Below are positions 18,358 to 26,575 of a stretch of DNA of 64,000 bases, piece by piece. Under the pieces are notes generated by a model. The model did not search any database. It was not told where the DNA came from and was given only the letters and a program-made list of their open reading frames with translations. A program made the translations under genes and the position numbers. The DNA comes from Dolomitihabitans soli. GTDB lineage: Bacteria; Actinomycetota; Actinomycetes; Streptosporangiales; Streptosporangiaceae. Location of the stretch: assembly GCF_022213955.1 (NCBI RefSeq), contig NZ_JAKNTW010000010.1, positions 248,001-312,000 of the forward strand, written 5' to 3'. Numbering within the stretch: position 1 is the first letter of the stretch; every line of letters starts with the position of its first letter.

Positions 18358-18683
18358 AGTGCGTCCTCGTTGGTTCTATGAAATTCGCGCCGATCATCCC
18401 ATGCCGACCCATGCCGGTCCAATATTCGCAGGTTGCGGCTTACGTGATGGCCCTTCCTTCCCAAAACCCCCACAAGCGCGCGACAGCAACCGCATGGCCT
18501 CGTTTCCTCCTGGGCCATCCCAAACCATGCCTTCCCTGGCAGGTCAGCATGCCCGTGGCATCCCAGGCGTCCCAATGTCGGCTCACTTCTTGTCGTGCCG
18601 CAGAGCAACCGGTGAGCCTTGCTGAAGGACGCAGCCTGGCAGGCAGCGCCCAGCGAATACGCACTCACCCACAGGGAGATCAC
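18358..18683 (+). other. Intergenic control region, 326 bases
   Basis: This region separates the divergent HTH-glycosidase gene and the secreted-protein gene at 18684. A plus-strand frame is open across it, but it lacks a start and coding character. An AGGGAGAT ribosome site lies at 18673-18680. No operator was recognised. Confidence 0.4.
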
Positions 18684-19217
18684 ATGCCAACATTTCGGCG
18701 AGTAGCGCTTGCCGCGACAATCGCGGGCACGCTCGCAGTGGGAACCGCCACAGGGCCAGCCTCTGCGAACACTCCGAAAGCCTCGAAATCCGCCGACGGG
18801 AAGCTCTCGACAAGCGCCTCCATCACGCACACGGGCACCACCGACTGCGGCCGCTACATTGCGCCCGAGACCCCCAAACCGATCGACGTCCTCAACGTCG
18901 GGTACCCAGTCCGCAAGATCAATTTCAAGGGCCGCGTGCTCTGGCTGAGAAACCTGAGAATTCCAAACCGCCTGCCGTACGCCGATTGGTCGTACGCCCA
19001 CATCGTCGGCTTCACCATCCCGGGTGACCGCGTCTGGGTCGACCGCTCGACCAACGGCAAAAAGACCTGGACCCAGTGCGGTCCGTTTTCGCGAAGCTGG
19101 TCCAACATGCTGTCCAATCGGGGCGCGTGGATGCGGGCCTGTCTGGACATCAAGGTCCGCCCCTGGTCCAAGACGCGCAAGCACAAGTGCACGGAGTGGT
19201 ACAACGACAAGGGCTGA
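18684..19217 (+). CDS. Secreted protein, function unknown
   Basis: 177 residues from ATG 18684, preceded by AGGGAG. A Sec signal peptide is clear: MPTFRRVALAATIAGTLAVG with cleavage near PASA-NTPK. The mature part contains an aromatic, beta-rich region (GRVLWLRNLRIPNRLPYADWSYAHIVGF, DRVWVDRSTNGKKTW) and four cysteines (TDCGRY, TQCG, RACLD, HKCTEW), enough for two disulfides. No catalytic motif or family was recognised. Similar small secreted proteins occur at 16073, 25961 and 27816, but they are not clear relatives of this one. Confidence 0.75.
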   Translation: MPTFRRVALAATIAGTLAVGTATGPASANTPKASKSADGKLSTSASITHTGTTDCGRYIAPETPKPIDVLNVGYPVRKINFKGRVLWLRNLRIPNRLPYADWSYAHIVGFTIPGDRVWVDRSTNGKKTWTQCGPFSRSWSNMLSNRGAWMRACLDIKVRPWSKTRKHKCTEWYNDKG

Positions 19218-19496
19218 GGAACACACCGAGCGTGTCCAGGAACCCCTCCCAGCTCGTCCTCGCCCTGCACCTCCACACTGCTGGCGTACTCCAGGCACTC
19301 TTCGGTTGCCTCGTTGGCCCGTTACGCTCGAGTCTCCGGGCGAAGCGAGCGCGCTGGCAGGCAGGGCGCGACCCCGCCGCCCGCGAGCGGGTGAGTCTGG
19401 TGCTGCCCGGCGGATGATCGCTTCGGAGATGCGGGGTGGCGTCCGTAATCACGAGCCAGCCGACGACAGGGTATGACCGGCTTGTTCCCACTAATG
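19218..19496 (+). other. Intergenic, 279 bases
   Basis: No supported gene lies between the secreted-protein gene and the transposase remnant. Frames on both strands lack starts and coding character. Confidence 0.4.
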
Positions 19497-19715
19497 GAAG
19501 TACCAGTACAAGGCCTGCCAGGGCGGCAAGTCGGGCGGGCAGGTAGCTCCAGGGACAGCTGGAGCGCACCACGTGCACGATCTCGTTGACGATCTCACGG
19601 CGTGGATGCTCTCCGGGCGTCCGCCCGTGCTGAGCTCCGGCAGCAGATGCTCGATCGGCTTCCACTGCGCGTCGGTCAGGTCCGAGAGGTAGCGACAGGG
19701 CCGAGACGCCGCCAA
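19497..19715 (-). pseudogene. IS5-family transposase N-terminal remnant, frameshifted
   Basis: Minus-strand pieces in two frames together spell the N-terminus of an IS5-type transposase. First comes YLSDLTDAQWKPIEHLLPEL with GGRPE; after a shift, HPRREIVNEIVHVVRSSC with PWSYLPA; after a second shift, DLPPWQALYWYFH. The rest of the transposase, including the catalytic DDE residues, is absent. No inverted repeats were identified. It marks old IS activity in this accessory region. Confidence 0.8.
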
Positions 19716-19856
19716 GCCGCGAACGGGAGCGGACCGGTTGTGTCAACCAGTCGTGGACCACCTCTAGACATTGCGCGGTGGCCGCCGTACGGCTGGCCCC
19801 CCGGCGGTGCTGCTGCGATCACGTAGGGAACCTGGGGTGCACCCCGGATCCACTTG

Positions 19857-19892
19857 GCGGGGGCCCCGCCGATGGGGGGCCCCCGCGTCTTT
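19857..19892 (+). terminator. GC-rich hairpin with short T-run
   Basis: GCGGGGGCCCC (19857-19867) pairs perfectly with GGGGCCCCCGC (19876-19886), giving 11 base pairs around an 8-base loop, followed by GTCTTT. It has the form of an intrinsic terminator but follows no intact gene; it may belong to lost sequence. Confidence 0.6.
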
Positions 19893-20174
19893 GCTGCTGA
19901 GAGCAGTTCGTGACCCATGCGCGGGTCCCCCAGCCATTTTGGGGTGCTGCTGGAAGAGCCCGAAAGCGATCCCGTGGTCGTCATCGGCTTTCTCGTCGAG
20001 GTTGGACTTCTAGAGTTCGGTTGCCACCTCAATCCCGAGCCTCAGAACGTGAGGAAACCGGACAAAATTAGGCTCCACAGCGGAGTGGTTTTGGCCAGTA
20101 TCCAGGTGCATATGGCATTGCTTCTGTCATCCTAGACACATCCGTACTGTCACAAGAGAGAGGTGAAGAGCACC

Positions 20175-21116
20175 ATGGCTCGAGGAACAAAGACGGAACT
20201 GGTTGCAATACGTGGGGCGTTGGAGCCCTTCCGGGATGCAGCGCGGGAAGCCCTGGATGCGTTCCATGACGTCGCTCCGGACGAAGTCCAGCTTGAATTC
20301 GGTGTCAAGTTCACGGCGAGCGGTAACGCGATCCTGACGCAGGAGAGATCGGCGCACATGACGGTGCGGTTAGCGTGGAAACGCGATGGCGGTGAACCTC
20401 GGATCAACATTGAGCATGCTGAGATGAATACCTCCGGAGGCGTTCGATTGCCAATCGAAGTCGAAAATGACGACAAGGAGGAATCTTCCGCTGCCGTTGT
20501 AGCCATGATCGAGCAGGCACTTCAGGACGCGGTCGATGACGTCCCGCAGCGCTTGTCAATGTTCATTTATTTGGGTGGGGGCCGTACCGCCCCTGAGACA
20601 TCCTCCGGGCTGGTCGAAGCTGTCGGCCAACTCGTAGGCGCGTTCGATCTCGAAATTGAGGAACAGCGCGGCCCGATCCATGGGTCGCTCGCCTACTGGT
20701 TTCGAGCTCGAAGGCGAGACCTGCAGAAAGCGGCTGGTTCCGATCTCGGCAAGGAGATCACCGTCGAAGTTAAAAGGGCTCTCCAGCTCCGAGCAGTGGA
20801 CGCCGAGCAAGCCAAGGTCGATGGTGCGAAAGCCGAGGCTGTCGCCAAGCTGATCGCCGCCGTCGAAGCCGTTCCCACAGCTGTTATCCATTCCGGAGCC
20901 CTGCTGCTCGTGAAGACGAACGACATGCTCACGGTCAAGGATCTGTCGCCTGCGGAGATCGACTATCTGCGACGGAACCCGCACTCTGTCGCAGATCCGG
21001 TTAATGTGCTTACTCATCTACAGGTCGTTGCGGTCAGTGAATTGCATCGTGCTGATCATCTCGTCTTGCCTTCGGAGATGAATGGCGAGCTGGAAGCTGA
21101 ATCGGCCAACGGATAA
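20175..21116 (+). CDS. Trypco1-like (CU044_2847 family) protein with a second conserved domain
   Basis: 313 residues from ATG 20175. Residues about 15-70 (LEPFRDAAREALDAF and DEVQLEFGVKFTASGNAIL) match my recollection of the 'trypsin-co-occurring domain 1' (Trypco1) core, whose hallmark is EVEFGVKL followed by a short strand. Such domains accompany peptidases and other effectors in conflict systems of multicellular bacteria. Residues about 170-275 hold another compact unit (EVKRALQLRAVDAEQAKVDGAKAEAVAKLI, SGALLLVKTNDML, VKDLSPAEIDYLRRNP). I compare this with the bacterial TRADD-N adaptor domain, with low confidence. No signal peptide or membrane helix. There is no adjacent peptidase or caspase gene, so the effector is not evident. 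The domain calls come from memory of family patterns. Confidence 0.6.
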   Translation: MARGTKTELVAIRGALEPFRDAAREALDAFHDVAPDEVQLEFGVKFTASGNAILTQERSAHMTVRLAWKRDGGEPRINIEHAEMNTSGGVRLPIEVENDDKEESSAAVVAMIEQALQDAVDDVPQRLSMFIYLGGGRTAPETSSGLVEAVGQLVGAFDLEIEEQRGPIHGSLAYWFRARRRDLQKAAGSDLGKEITVEVKRALQLRAVDAEQAKVDGAKAEAVAKLIAAVEAVPTAVIHSGALLLVKTNDMLTVKDLSPAEIDYLRRNPHSVADPVNVLTHLQVVAVSELHRADHLVLPSEMNGELEAESANG

Positions 21117-21298
21117 CAATACCTACAATCGTCCATCGGGTCACAGAGATCGACAGCACGGGCCACGAATTCCATTGCTTGAAACGGAATCACGAGGTCG
21201 CGGCAGCAGCGTGGAGTCTCGTCGGCCAGTTCTGCTGTGTCGAGGCCATTTTCCACGCCGACCACGAAGTGTCGGACATTGCGCGCCATGACGATCAA
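21056..21298 (-). CDS. Possible small gene or remnant
   Basis: An 80-codon minus-strand frame starting MIVMARNVRHFVVGVENGLD has reasonable coding character over its first 50 codons (DETPRCCRDLVIPFQAMEF). Its 3' part overlaps the end of the convergent 20175 gene. No family is recognised. It may be a real small gene or the tail of a lost one. Confidence 0.25.
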   Translation of the reverse strand: MIVMARNVRHFVVGVENGLDTAELADETPRCCRDLVIPFQAMEFVARAVDLCDPMDDCRYCYPLADSASSSPFISEGKTR

Positions 21299-21409
21299 CC
21301 CCGTGCCCTCATCATCCGCGTCACTACTGCTGAGAGCGGTTCATGATCGGCACATGGGTGGTACGCGATCAAGGACATTCGCCGACCCTGCCGCTACACC
21401 CGTTGCCTA

Positions 21410-21787
21410 TTAGGTCATTTGAAAATACCGGGACTGGTCCTCGGGGAAGTGGTCGAGATAGCGCGGATCGCTCACCTCGATGGTGAAGCCGGGGAACCTT
21501 CGTCGGCCCTCTTCGCCCTCATCCAGGTCGAACGAAACGATAATCTCCGCAGCGCGGCGTGCGAACTCGGCACGCCTGAGAACGAGCTCATAGAGCTCCT
21601 TGAGCTCGGCTTCCGTCGCAGACGCGGTACCGACCCGGCTGAACTCCCTCCACGCGCCCACAATGATCTTAAGCCCGAACTCCGGGCTCCGAGGGTACCC
21701 GTAGTTGTCGGTATCGCGGCAATGCACGAGGCCGGTGACAGTGGTGCCACTGCGGCGGCCGGCGACAACGTCGTAGATGAAGGTCAT
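21410..21787 (-). CDS. Hypothetical protein, partially duplicated elsewhere in the window
   Basis: 125 residues, acidic in the second half, without signal peptide or membrane helix (MTFIYDVVAGRRSGTTVTG to SRYFQMT). The segment AELKELYELVLRRAEFARRAAEIIV is a likely amphipathic helix. The function is unknown. Its last 30 or so codons and about 25 bases of 3' flank recur at 29124-29228 with few changes. The protein belongs to a family with at least one dead paralogue here. Confidence 0.65.
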   Translation of the reverse strand: MTFIYDVVAGRRSGTTVTGLVHCRDTDNYGYPRSPEFGLKIIVGAWREFSRVGTASATEAELKELYELVLRRAEFARRAAEIIVSFDLDEGEEGRRRFPGFTIEVSDPRYLDHFPEDQSRYFQMT

Positions 21788-21898
21788 GTGTGGAGCACAA
21801 TGGTCACGACTGACACCCTCCGGGCGATGCGATCTGAACCAGCCTCTGACTCCCTGGCTACATGCAGAACTACTGGAATACCGCTTAAGACGGGGGCA

Positions 21899-22750
21899 TC
21901 AGCCATGGGTCTCCAGCCCTTTGCGATCGAGCGCTGCTCGGATCTGGCTGAGCCACTCTGTGCCCAGCTTGCGCCCGTTTGGGAGTTGGTCGCCTCGATC
22001 CCAGCGCCACGTTGTGATCATCGCCAGCACGAGGATCCGGCACTCGCGCAGCAAGTCTTGATTGACGCCCGAATAGTGCTCGCTGACTTCATCAGGCGCA
22101 TGGGCGAGGTCGAATTCGACAGGCCCACGGCAACATGTCTCGAGGTCTATGAACAGCAGCCCGTTCTTCGTGGTGAGCACGTTGCCCGGGTGCGGCTCGC
22201 CGTGCAGCAGCTGCTCGGCGCCGCCGCGCTCGCCGATCACTCGTCTCAGACTTCGTAACGTGTCGCCGAGCAGCTCCCGGTCCGCGTCGGCGAGCGCCGG
22301 AGTATGGTCGCGGTTCGCCACGAGTTGTTGGGCCTGCTCGACTCGATCCGTGAAGTGCGGCGTCGGGACATCGAGCTTGCGCATGCCGGCATGCAACCGC
22401 TCGAGCGCATTGGCGTAGTCGGCTGGTGAGACCTCTCCACGTGTCATGGGTTCGTAGTAGGTCCACAGCGTGACCACGAAGCCATCACGCTCATAGACGC
22501 GTGGCTCCACTCGAGGCTCAAGAGCAGCCACAGGGCACCCGGATTCGGCGAGCCGCTGAGCAAGCTCGACCTCGAACCGTGCGACCTGATCCGCTACGGG
22601 TGCCACCCGGGCCAGGACGTCGCAAGGCAGCAGACGCAGAGTGAGCTTGTTCGAGTCATGAAGAACGATCGCGTCGTCGACTGTCAGGTCAAGTGATGAG
22701 GCGGTCGACATGGCCGCAGCCACCGCACGCGGAACCTCTGACGCCTGCAT
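21899..22750 (-). CDS. Aminoglycoside phosphotransferase (APH)-family kinase
   Basis: A small-molecule kinase of the APH/choline kinase fold. The catalytic loop is LLHGEPHPGNVLTTKNG, with a glutamate (HGEPH) where most APH enzymes have aspartate. The metal-binding motif is LFIDLETCCRGPVEFDLAH. The N-terminal lobe has LTLRLLPCDVLARV with the ATP-contacting region behind it. I start at ATG 22750 (MQASEVPRAVAAAM, 283 residues), because the 53 upstream codons show no family similarity and a GGGAG precedes this ATG; ATG 22909 is in frame. The substrate cannot be told from sequence: antibiotic, nucleoside or sugar are all possible. No resistance context is evident. Confidence 0.85.
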   Translation of the reverse strand: MQASEVPRAVAAAMSTASSLDLTVDDAIVLHDSNKLTLRLLPCDVLARVAPVADQVARFEVELAQRLAESGCPVAALEPRVEPRVYERDGFVVTLWTYYEPMTRGEVSPADYANALERLHAGMRKLDVPTPHFTDRVEQAQQLVANRDHTPALADADRELLGDTLRSLRRVIGERGGAEQLLHGEPHPGNVLTTKNGLLFIDLETCCRGPVEFDLAHAPDEVSEHYSGVNQDLLRECRILVLAMITTWRWDRGDQLPNGRKLGTEWLSQIRAALDRKGLETHG

Positions 22751-23082
22751 CGTCGCCTGGCCCTCTCCCTTGAACGCTGCCGTATTCTCCAAGCGGTGCA
22801 ACCTGGGCACCATACCAAGGTGTCGATAGAGGACCCCGGTGCGCGACGGGCAGGACGCGACGACCGACTCGGCGATCTGCCCCTCGGCTACTCGGCCGAA
22901 AACCGTCACACAACGCGAGCGATACCGGTCGCGGCGCTAGCTCGCAGAATCCGCAAACCGCAGAACTAGGCGATGGGTCACCTTTCCGCAGGTCGCAAGG
23001 ATGTGTACCACGAGCCCGGATACCACCGCCGCCCAGGCGATCTGGACCACCCCGATCGACGCGCTACGTTGATGAGTGAAAG

Positions 23083-23354
23083 GATCCCAAGACCGGCGTG
23101 TACGAGGGCTACATCGAATTCAAGAACCACTCACCGCCACCGCCCTGGATTGCCAGGCACGGCAATCAAGGATGGAGCACCTTCTGGCCCGACGACATGC
23201 AGGCGTGGGAATCGACAAAGTGACTTCCGATGCATTCAAGAACGCCCATAAGAAAGAAGACGGCACCTGGGAGGGAATGTACGGTGACATCCGGATCGAG
23301 GGTTGGTACGACCGATCGACCGGGGACGTCGGCTACGGCCGGCCCAAACTCTAG
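23083..23354 (+). pseudogene. Frameshifted C-terminal fragment of a toxin-like (EndoU-like?) protein
   Basis: The frame from 23083 reads DPKTGVYEGYIEFKNH, then WIARHGNQGWSTFWPDDMQAW, and stops at TGA 23220. The neighbouring frame continues IDKVTSDAFKNAHKKEDG and WEGMYGDIRIEGWYDRSTGD to a stop at 23354. Joining the two at the GTGGG near 23205-23212 restores one sensible chain, so a single-base shift is likely. The pattern (GxxGWSTFWP, then a helix, then a strand pair ending GYGRP) resembles bacterial EndoU-type or other polymorphic-toxin C-termini; this family call is tentative. A TGA sits just upstream of the frame and no start or N-terminal trafficking domain is present. The next gene is the candidate immunity gene. 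Confidence 0.5.
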
Positions 23355-23365
23355 AGAAGGCAACC

Positions 23366-23821
23366 GTGAATGGTCTGGAATTCTATTTGCGCGGCGGAAG
23401 CGTCGAGTACCGACGCTCCGATGACCGGCTCATTCCCCTCGCCGTCTGGCTCTCCTCCGACGTTGGAAACAACTTCGGACGCTGTCTAGACGTCCTCGAC
23501 AGCGTGTCCAAGGCGACTGCGGGAGAGAAGGCGCAGGAGTACCCGGGAGACATCTACACCGCTACCTTCGTCGGCGAAACGGTTCTCGTCGAGCACAACT
23601 TCTTGGAGGAAACGGCCGAATACAGCCTTGACGATGTCCAGCGCGCGGCCGAGGAGTACTGGACGGTGCTGCTGCGAAAGCCTGACGATCCCGACTTCCC
23701 CCGTCATCTTCTCCCGGACCTCCCCGAGCATCTCGCGTACCTGTACTTCTGGGAAGAGACTTGGCAGGAACCTCATCCGTACCGCGGCCGGCTCGGCATT
23801 CCCGCGCAGGGATCAGAATGA
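23366..23821 (+). CDS. Hypothetical protein, candidate immunity protein
   Basis: 151 residues from GTG 23366, beginning VNGLEFYLRGGSVEYRRSDDR, acidic, without signal or membrane segments. Small size, acidity and position 11 bases after a toxin-like fragment are what an immunity gene of a polymorphic toxin system looks like. The name rests on context, not on a recognised family. It appears intact although the toxin fragment is frameshifted, as expected for an orphan immunity gene retained for protection. Confidence 0.55.
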   Translation: MNGLEFYLRGGSVEYRRSDDRLIPLAVWLSSDVGNNFGRCLDVLDSVSKATAGEKAQEYPGDIYTATFVGETVLVEHNFLEETAEYSLDDVQRAAEEYWTVLLRKPDDPDFPRHLLPDLPEHLAYLYFWEETWQEPHPYRGRLGIPAQGSE

Positions 23822-23932
23822 TGAGCGGAAACGGGAGGAAATCGCGACGGGTTCACTTCGTATCGGCTCTTCGAGCTTGATCGGGGAGCGCCGCCGGAGC
23901 CTCAGGGCTTCCTCGGCCGGCAGTAGGATCGG

Positions 23933-24595
23933 CTATCCGCCCTGTCTCCAGAAGGTCATCTCGAAGCGGAGGTCAGGGCGGTCGCGGTCACCGGTAATTC
24001 TGACCAAACGCAGCCACGCCACGTTACCCTCGGACGTGACCGAGCAGAAAGTCTGAGAGAGGCGCAGGTCCTTGACGAGTACGCGTTCGATTCCCAGAGA
24101 TTGAGCTGAGTCAACGCATTCTTCCGCGGCCTTTGGCTCGGCCTTCGGCCCTTCGCCGAACTGCTCGCCTCCGCCGTTGAGATCTCCGCCGTAGCCGCAA
24201 TTGGCGTATTCCAAATCGTCTACATCGTTATCATCTGTGATGCGTGGAACATCGAGATCGACCCATGTGTAGCAGGCGGGCCACGAAACGCGTAGTGGTT
24301 TACGGCTGAAGACGAACTGATAGGACGAACTGGGACTCGAAGACGGAGTGTGGGCCGGTGCGGGCGTGGGCGGAGCTGAAAGAGTGACTTTGACCGTCGG
24401 CGTCGCACTCGGCGAAGGCGCAGGCGCAGGCGCGGATGATGGCGTGACCGTCTCTCCTGTACGAGGGAACAGCCATGTGAGGGAAGCAACGAGGACCCCG
24501 ATGATCGTCACAATTCCAGTCCAGCCCATCCAGCCTGGCTTGGAATGCCACTTATCGCGTCTTGGATGGAAGTTTCTTGGGGGCTGATCGGGCAT
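23933..24595 (-). CDS. Single-pass membrane protein with Pro/Ser/Ala stalk
   Basis: 220 residues. A short basic cytoplasmic N-terminus (MPDQPPRNFHPRRDKWHSKP) is followed by one membrane helix (WTGIVTIIGVLVASLTWLF, about 25-43). Next comes a low-complexity stalk rich in Pro, Ser, Ala and Thr (about 48-95). The outer domain of about 120 residues has four or five cysteines (PACYTW, YANCGYGG, EECVDS, TFCSV) and an acidic patch (DDNDVDDLEY). The topology suggests a cell-surface protein. No family is recognised. It is convergent with the candidate immunity gene; no partner is evident. Confidence 0.7.
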   Translation of the reverse strand: MPDQPPRNFHPRRDKWHSKPGWMGWTGIVTIIGVLVASLTWLFPRTGETVTPSSAPAPAPSPSATPTVKVTLSAPPTPAPAHTPSSSPSSSYQFVFSRKPLRVSWPACYTWVDLDVPRITDDNDVDDLEYANCGYGGDLNGGGEQFGEGPKAEPKAAEECVDSAQSLGIERVLVKDLRLSQTFCSVTSEGNVAWLRLVRITGDRDRPDLRFEMTFWRQGG

Positions 24596-25368
24596 CGGGG
24601 CTCCGGATGGTGTTCACGACGGCGACTACAGACTAGACGAGCGGAGTACGGCGGCAAGGGCTCAATTTTAAATCGACGGAAAAGGCAGTCTTTGTCCGGA
24701 TTTCCGATTTATGTGGCCAGTAGACTGATTTCTCGGCCATCTGGCCCAAGAGCGCGCCTGGCAGGGTCGTAGCCACTCGCCGCAGGACGTCAAGAACCTC
24801 AACGCAAGCCAAAACCCAAGAGCGCCTCCTCGGAGCCCGCCGAGGACTGATCAACAGCCAATGGGCGTCAACGAGAACAGGCGGGCTCCGTGAAACCGGA
24901 ACCCACCCGTTGCTATGACCTCAGCGAAGACGAGGCCATCGCATGCGAGTTCCATAACCGTCTCTTCTGCCTCCAGAACCCGGACGCGCCCCGGCAGTGG
25001 CGGGCCTTCCAAAGAGGGCATCTGATCTTGTTGCAGAATGATCCGTCCGTATCGGGGGGACAGGTCGGTCGTTGATCATCAAAATGGCTTCCCGGCGCGC
25101 CTACCGCGGCGACTTGTCCGACGCCCAGAGGGCCTGCGATCGAACCGACCTTGACGGCCTGGCGAGCGGCCCGGCGCGGGCCTGGGTACGGCAGCGTGTG
25201 TGCACGACCTGCGAGAAATCGCGACCGCCATCTTGTACAGCATTTTCCGGCGCGACGAGTCGGCGGACTCATCCATGAATACCAGCAGGTCACATGACGT
25301 GACAGGGTATTCGGCTCCCACACCCTACTTCAGGCACTGTTTCATGGTCTTCAATCGTGAGCCCGTGA
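24596..25368 (+). other. Gene-poor stretch, 773 bases
   Basis: No gene that I can support. A plus-strand frame at 24890-25075 (DLSEDEAIACEFHNRLFCLQ) and minus-strand frames at 25079-25323 have weak coding character. The segment looks like decayed sequence, locally AT-richer near 24661-24720, and contains the degenerate repeat copy at 24861-24912. Confidence 0.4.
24861..24912 (+). repeat. Degenerate copy of the tRNA-flank hairpin repeat
   Basis: GGGCGTCAACGAGAACAGGC and the following GCTCCGTGAAACCGGAACCC align, with several changes, to the hairpin core of the three longer repeats at 27490, 28668 and 39019. Only the central 50 bases are kept. It may be a further old trace of integration or simply a related terminator. 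Confidence 0.5.
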
Positions 25369-25728
25369 TCAGGCAGACCCGGATCTCGCGGCCCGCTTCG
25401 TCGACGACCTTCCTACGCCCCAAGGGCCGATCGAGCGTGACAGGCACAAAACGACCCCGCCGCGACCACCGATGTAAAAACGCGGCCACAACTCGTCCCG
25501 TAACTTCTCCAGCAGCGTGCGCTCACGTTTCGGGCAGACGTTGCGAAGCAACACCCGGACCCGCACGCTCGTCTCGAACTCGGAAGCTTCGGCTTCGTCG
25601 GCCTTGAGACATTCCGCGAGGTTCATGCTGAACGCGTGCAGGATGAGGGCCCGTCCTTCCACCTCGACCGTGTCGATCGACCCATTGAAGGGTGGTTCAG
25701 CCGGCTGAGACCGGCGCGCCTGAATCAC
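25369..25728 (-). pseudogene. Degenerate hypothetical gene, probably frameshifted
   Basis: The first 80 or so codons after ATG 25728 have good coding character (FNGSIDTVEVEGRALILHAF, MNLAECLKADEAEASEFETS, RNVCPKRERTLLEKLRDELW). After VVLCLSRSIGPWG the sense appears to continue in another frame (RRKVVDEAGREIRVCLITGS). I therefore read it as a gene fragment with a shift near 25425. No family recognised. Confidence 0.4.
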
Positions 25729-25809
25729 CGCTGATCGGGCACCTGCCGGTTTTCTTGCCGACCTGAACCCACCGCACCGTGCCGTTGTGTCCCCTGGTTT
25801 CGGGTCTGT

Positions 25810-25927
25810 TTAGTCGATCTTCCAGGCGATGTCGGTGACCTTGAAGCGGCGGATCTGGCCGTTTGATTCGAGATTCGGGCTGGCGCCGCGCGCCGTTGGG
25901 TGCCTTGTACTCCTTGAGATGCCCGGG
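25810..25927 (-). pseudogene. Remnant of a small secreted protein related to the one at 27816
   Basis: Minus-strand pieces read HLKEYKAPNGARRQPES and, after a shift, NGQIRRFKVTDIAWKID before TAA at 25812-25810. The first piece matches FKEYVAPSGARLQLRM of the secreted protein encoded at 27816-28316. No signal peptide part is left. Confidence 0.4.
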
Positions 25928-25960
25928 CCGATCGGGAACATGCTGTGACCTGCCTGAGCG

Positions 25961-26416
25961 TCAGCGGCCCGGGTGTACGTACTGGTTGTAGCGCTTCGTG
26001 GTGTTGACGCAGTAAAAGTCTTCCTTTTCGTTGTAGACGCACAGCTCCAGGGTGACCGCCGATATGGACTGGGAACGGGAGAGGGTGAAGTTTCCGAAGT
26101 TGGTGCCCTTGTCGGCGCAGCCGTTGGTGTCCTTCTTCCAGGGGAGTGTGCGCCAGGTTCCGGTGGTGTGTTTGTATACGATCCGGGCCTTCACCGGAAG
26201 GTTGTCACCGGGACAGAGGTCGCGCACCTTGAATTTCCGAAAGACGACCTTCGTCCGGCTGACGAAGTCGACGGTTACCTGGGCGTACCCGTCGCCGCCG
26301 CTCGGGCGGTTCGTGCGGCCGGAAGACACTCCGTCCCTCGCCTGCGCCGGGCTTGCCACCAGCAGTCCACTCAATGTTGCGATGGCCAGCGCGGCGCTCA
26401 GAATACGGGTCTTCAA
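25961..26416 (-). CDS. Secreted protein, function unknown
   Basis: 151 residues with a clear Sec signal peptide (MKTRILSAALAIATLSGLLV, cleavage near PAQA-RDGV). The mature domain is basic and beta-rich (AQVTVDFVSRTKVVFRKFKV, TGTWRTLPWKKDTNG). Four cysteines (DLCPGD, NGCADK, ELCVYN, FYCVNT) probably form two disulfides. It ends KRYNQYVHPGR. No enzyme motif seen. The AGGAGG-like GGAGGA just upstream of ATG 26416 supports the start. It is one of several unrelated-looking small secreted proteins in this accessory region. Confidence 0.75.
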   Translation of the reverse strand: MKTRILSAALAIATLSGLLVASPAQARDGVSSGRTNRPSGGDGYAQVTVDFVSRTKVVFRKFKVRDLCPGDNLPVKARIVYKHTTGTWRTLPWKKDTNGCADKGTNFGNFTLSRSQSISAVTLELCVYNEKEDFYCVNTTKRYNQYVHPGR

Positions 26417-26575
26417 CAGTCCTCCAGCAAGAGACGGCCTGGTTGGCCCCGAACCCTAGGGAGGATCTGCCTGGTGATCAACCTGCGTTCGAATGGTGAG
26501 ACGCTCGGTGAGCCTCGGCGGGCGGCAGAGCGGTGTCGGCCGCGGTGGTGCCGGAACGACGACGGTCCGTTCATC

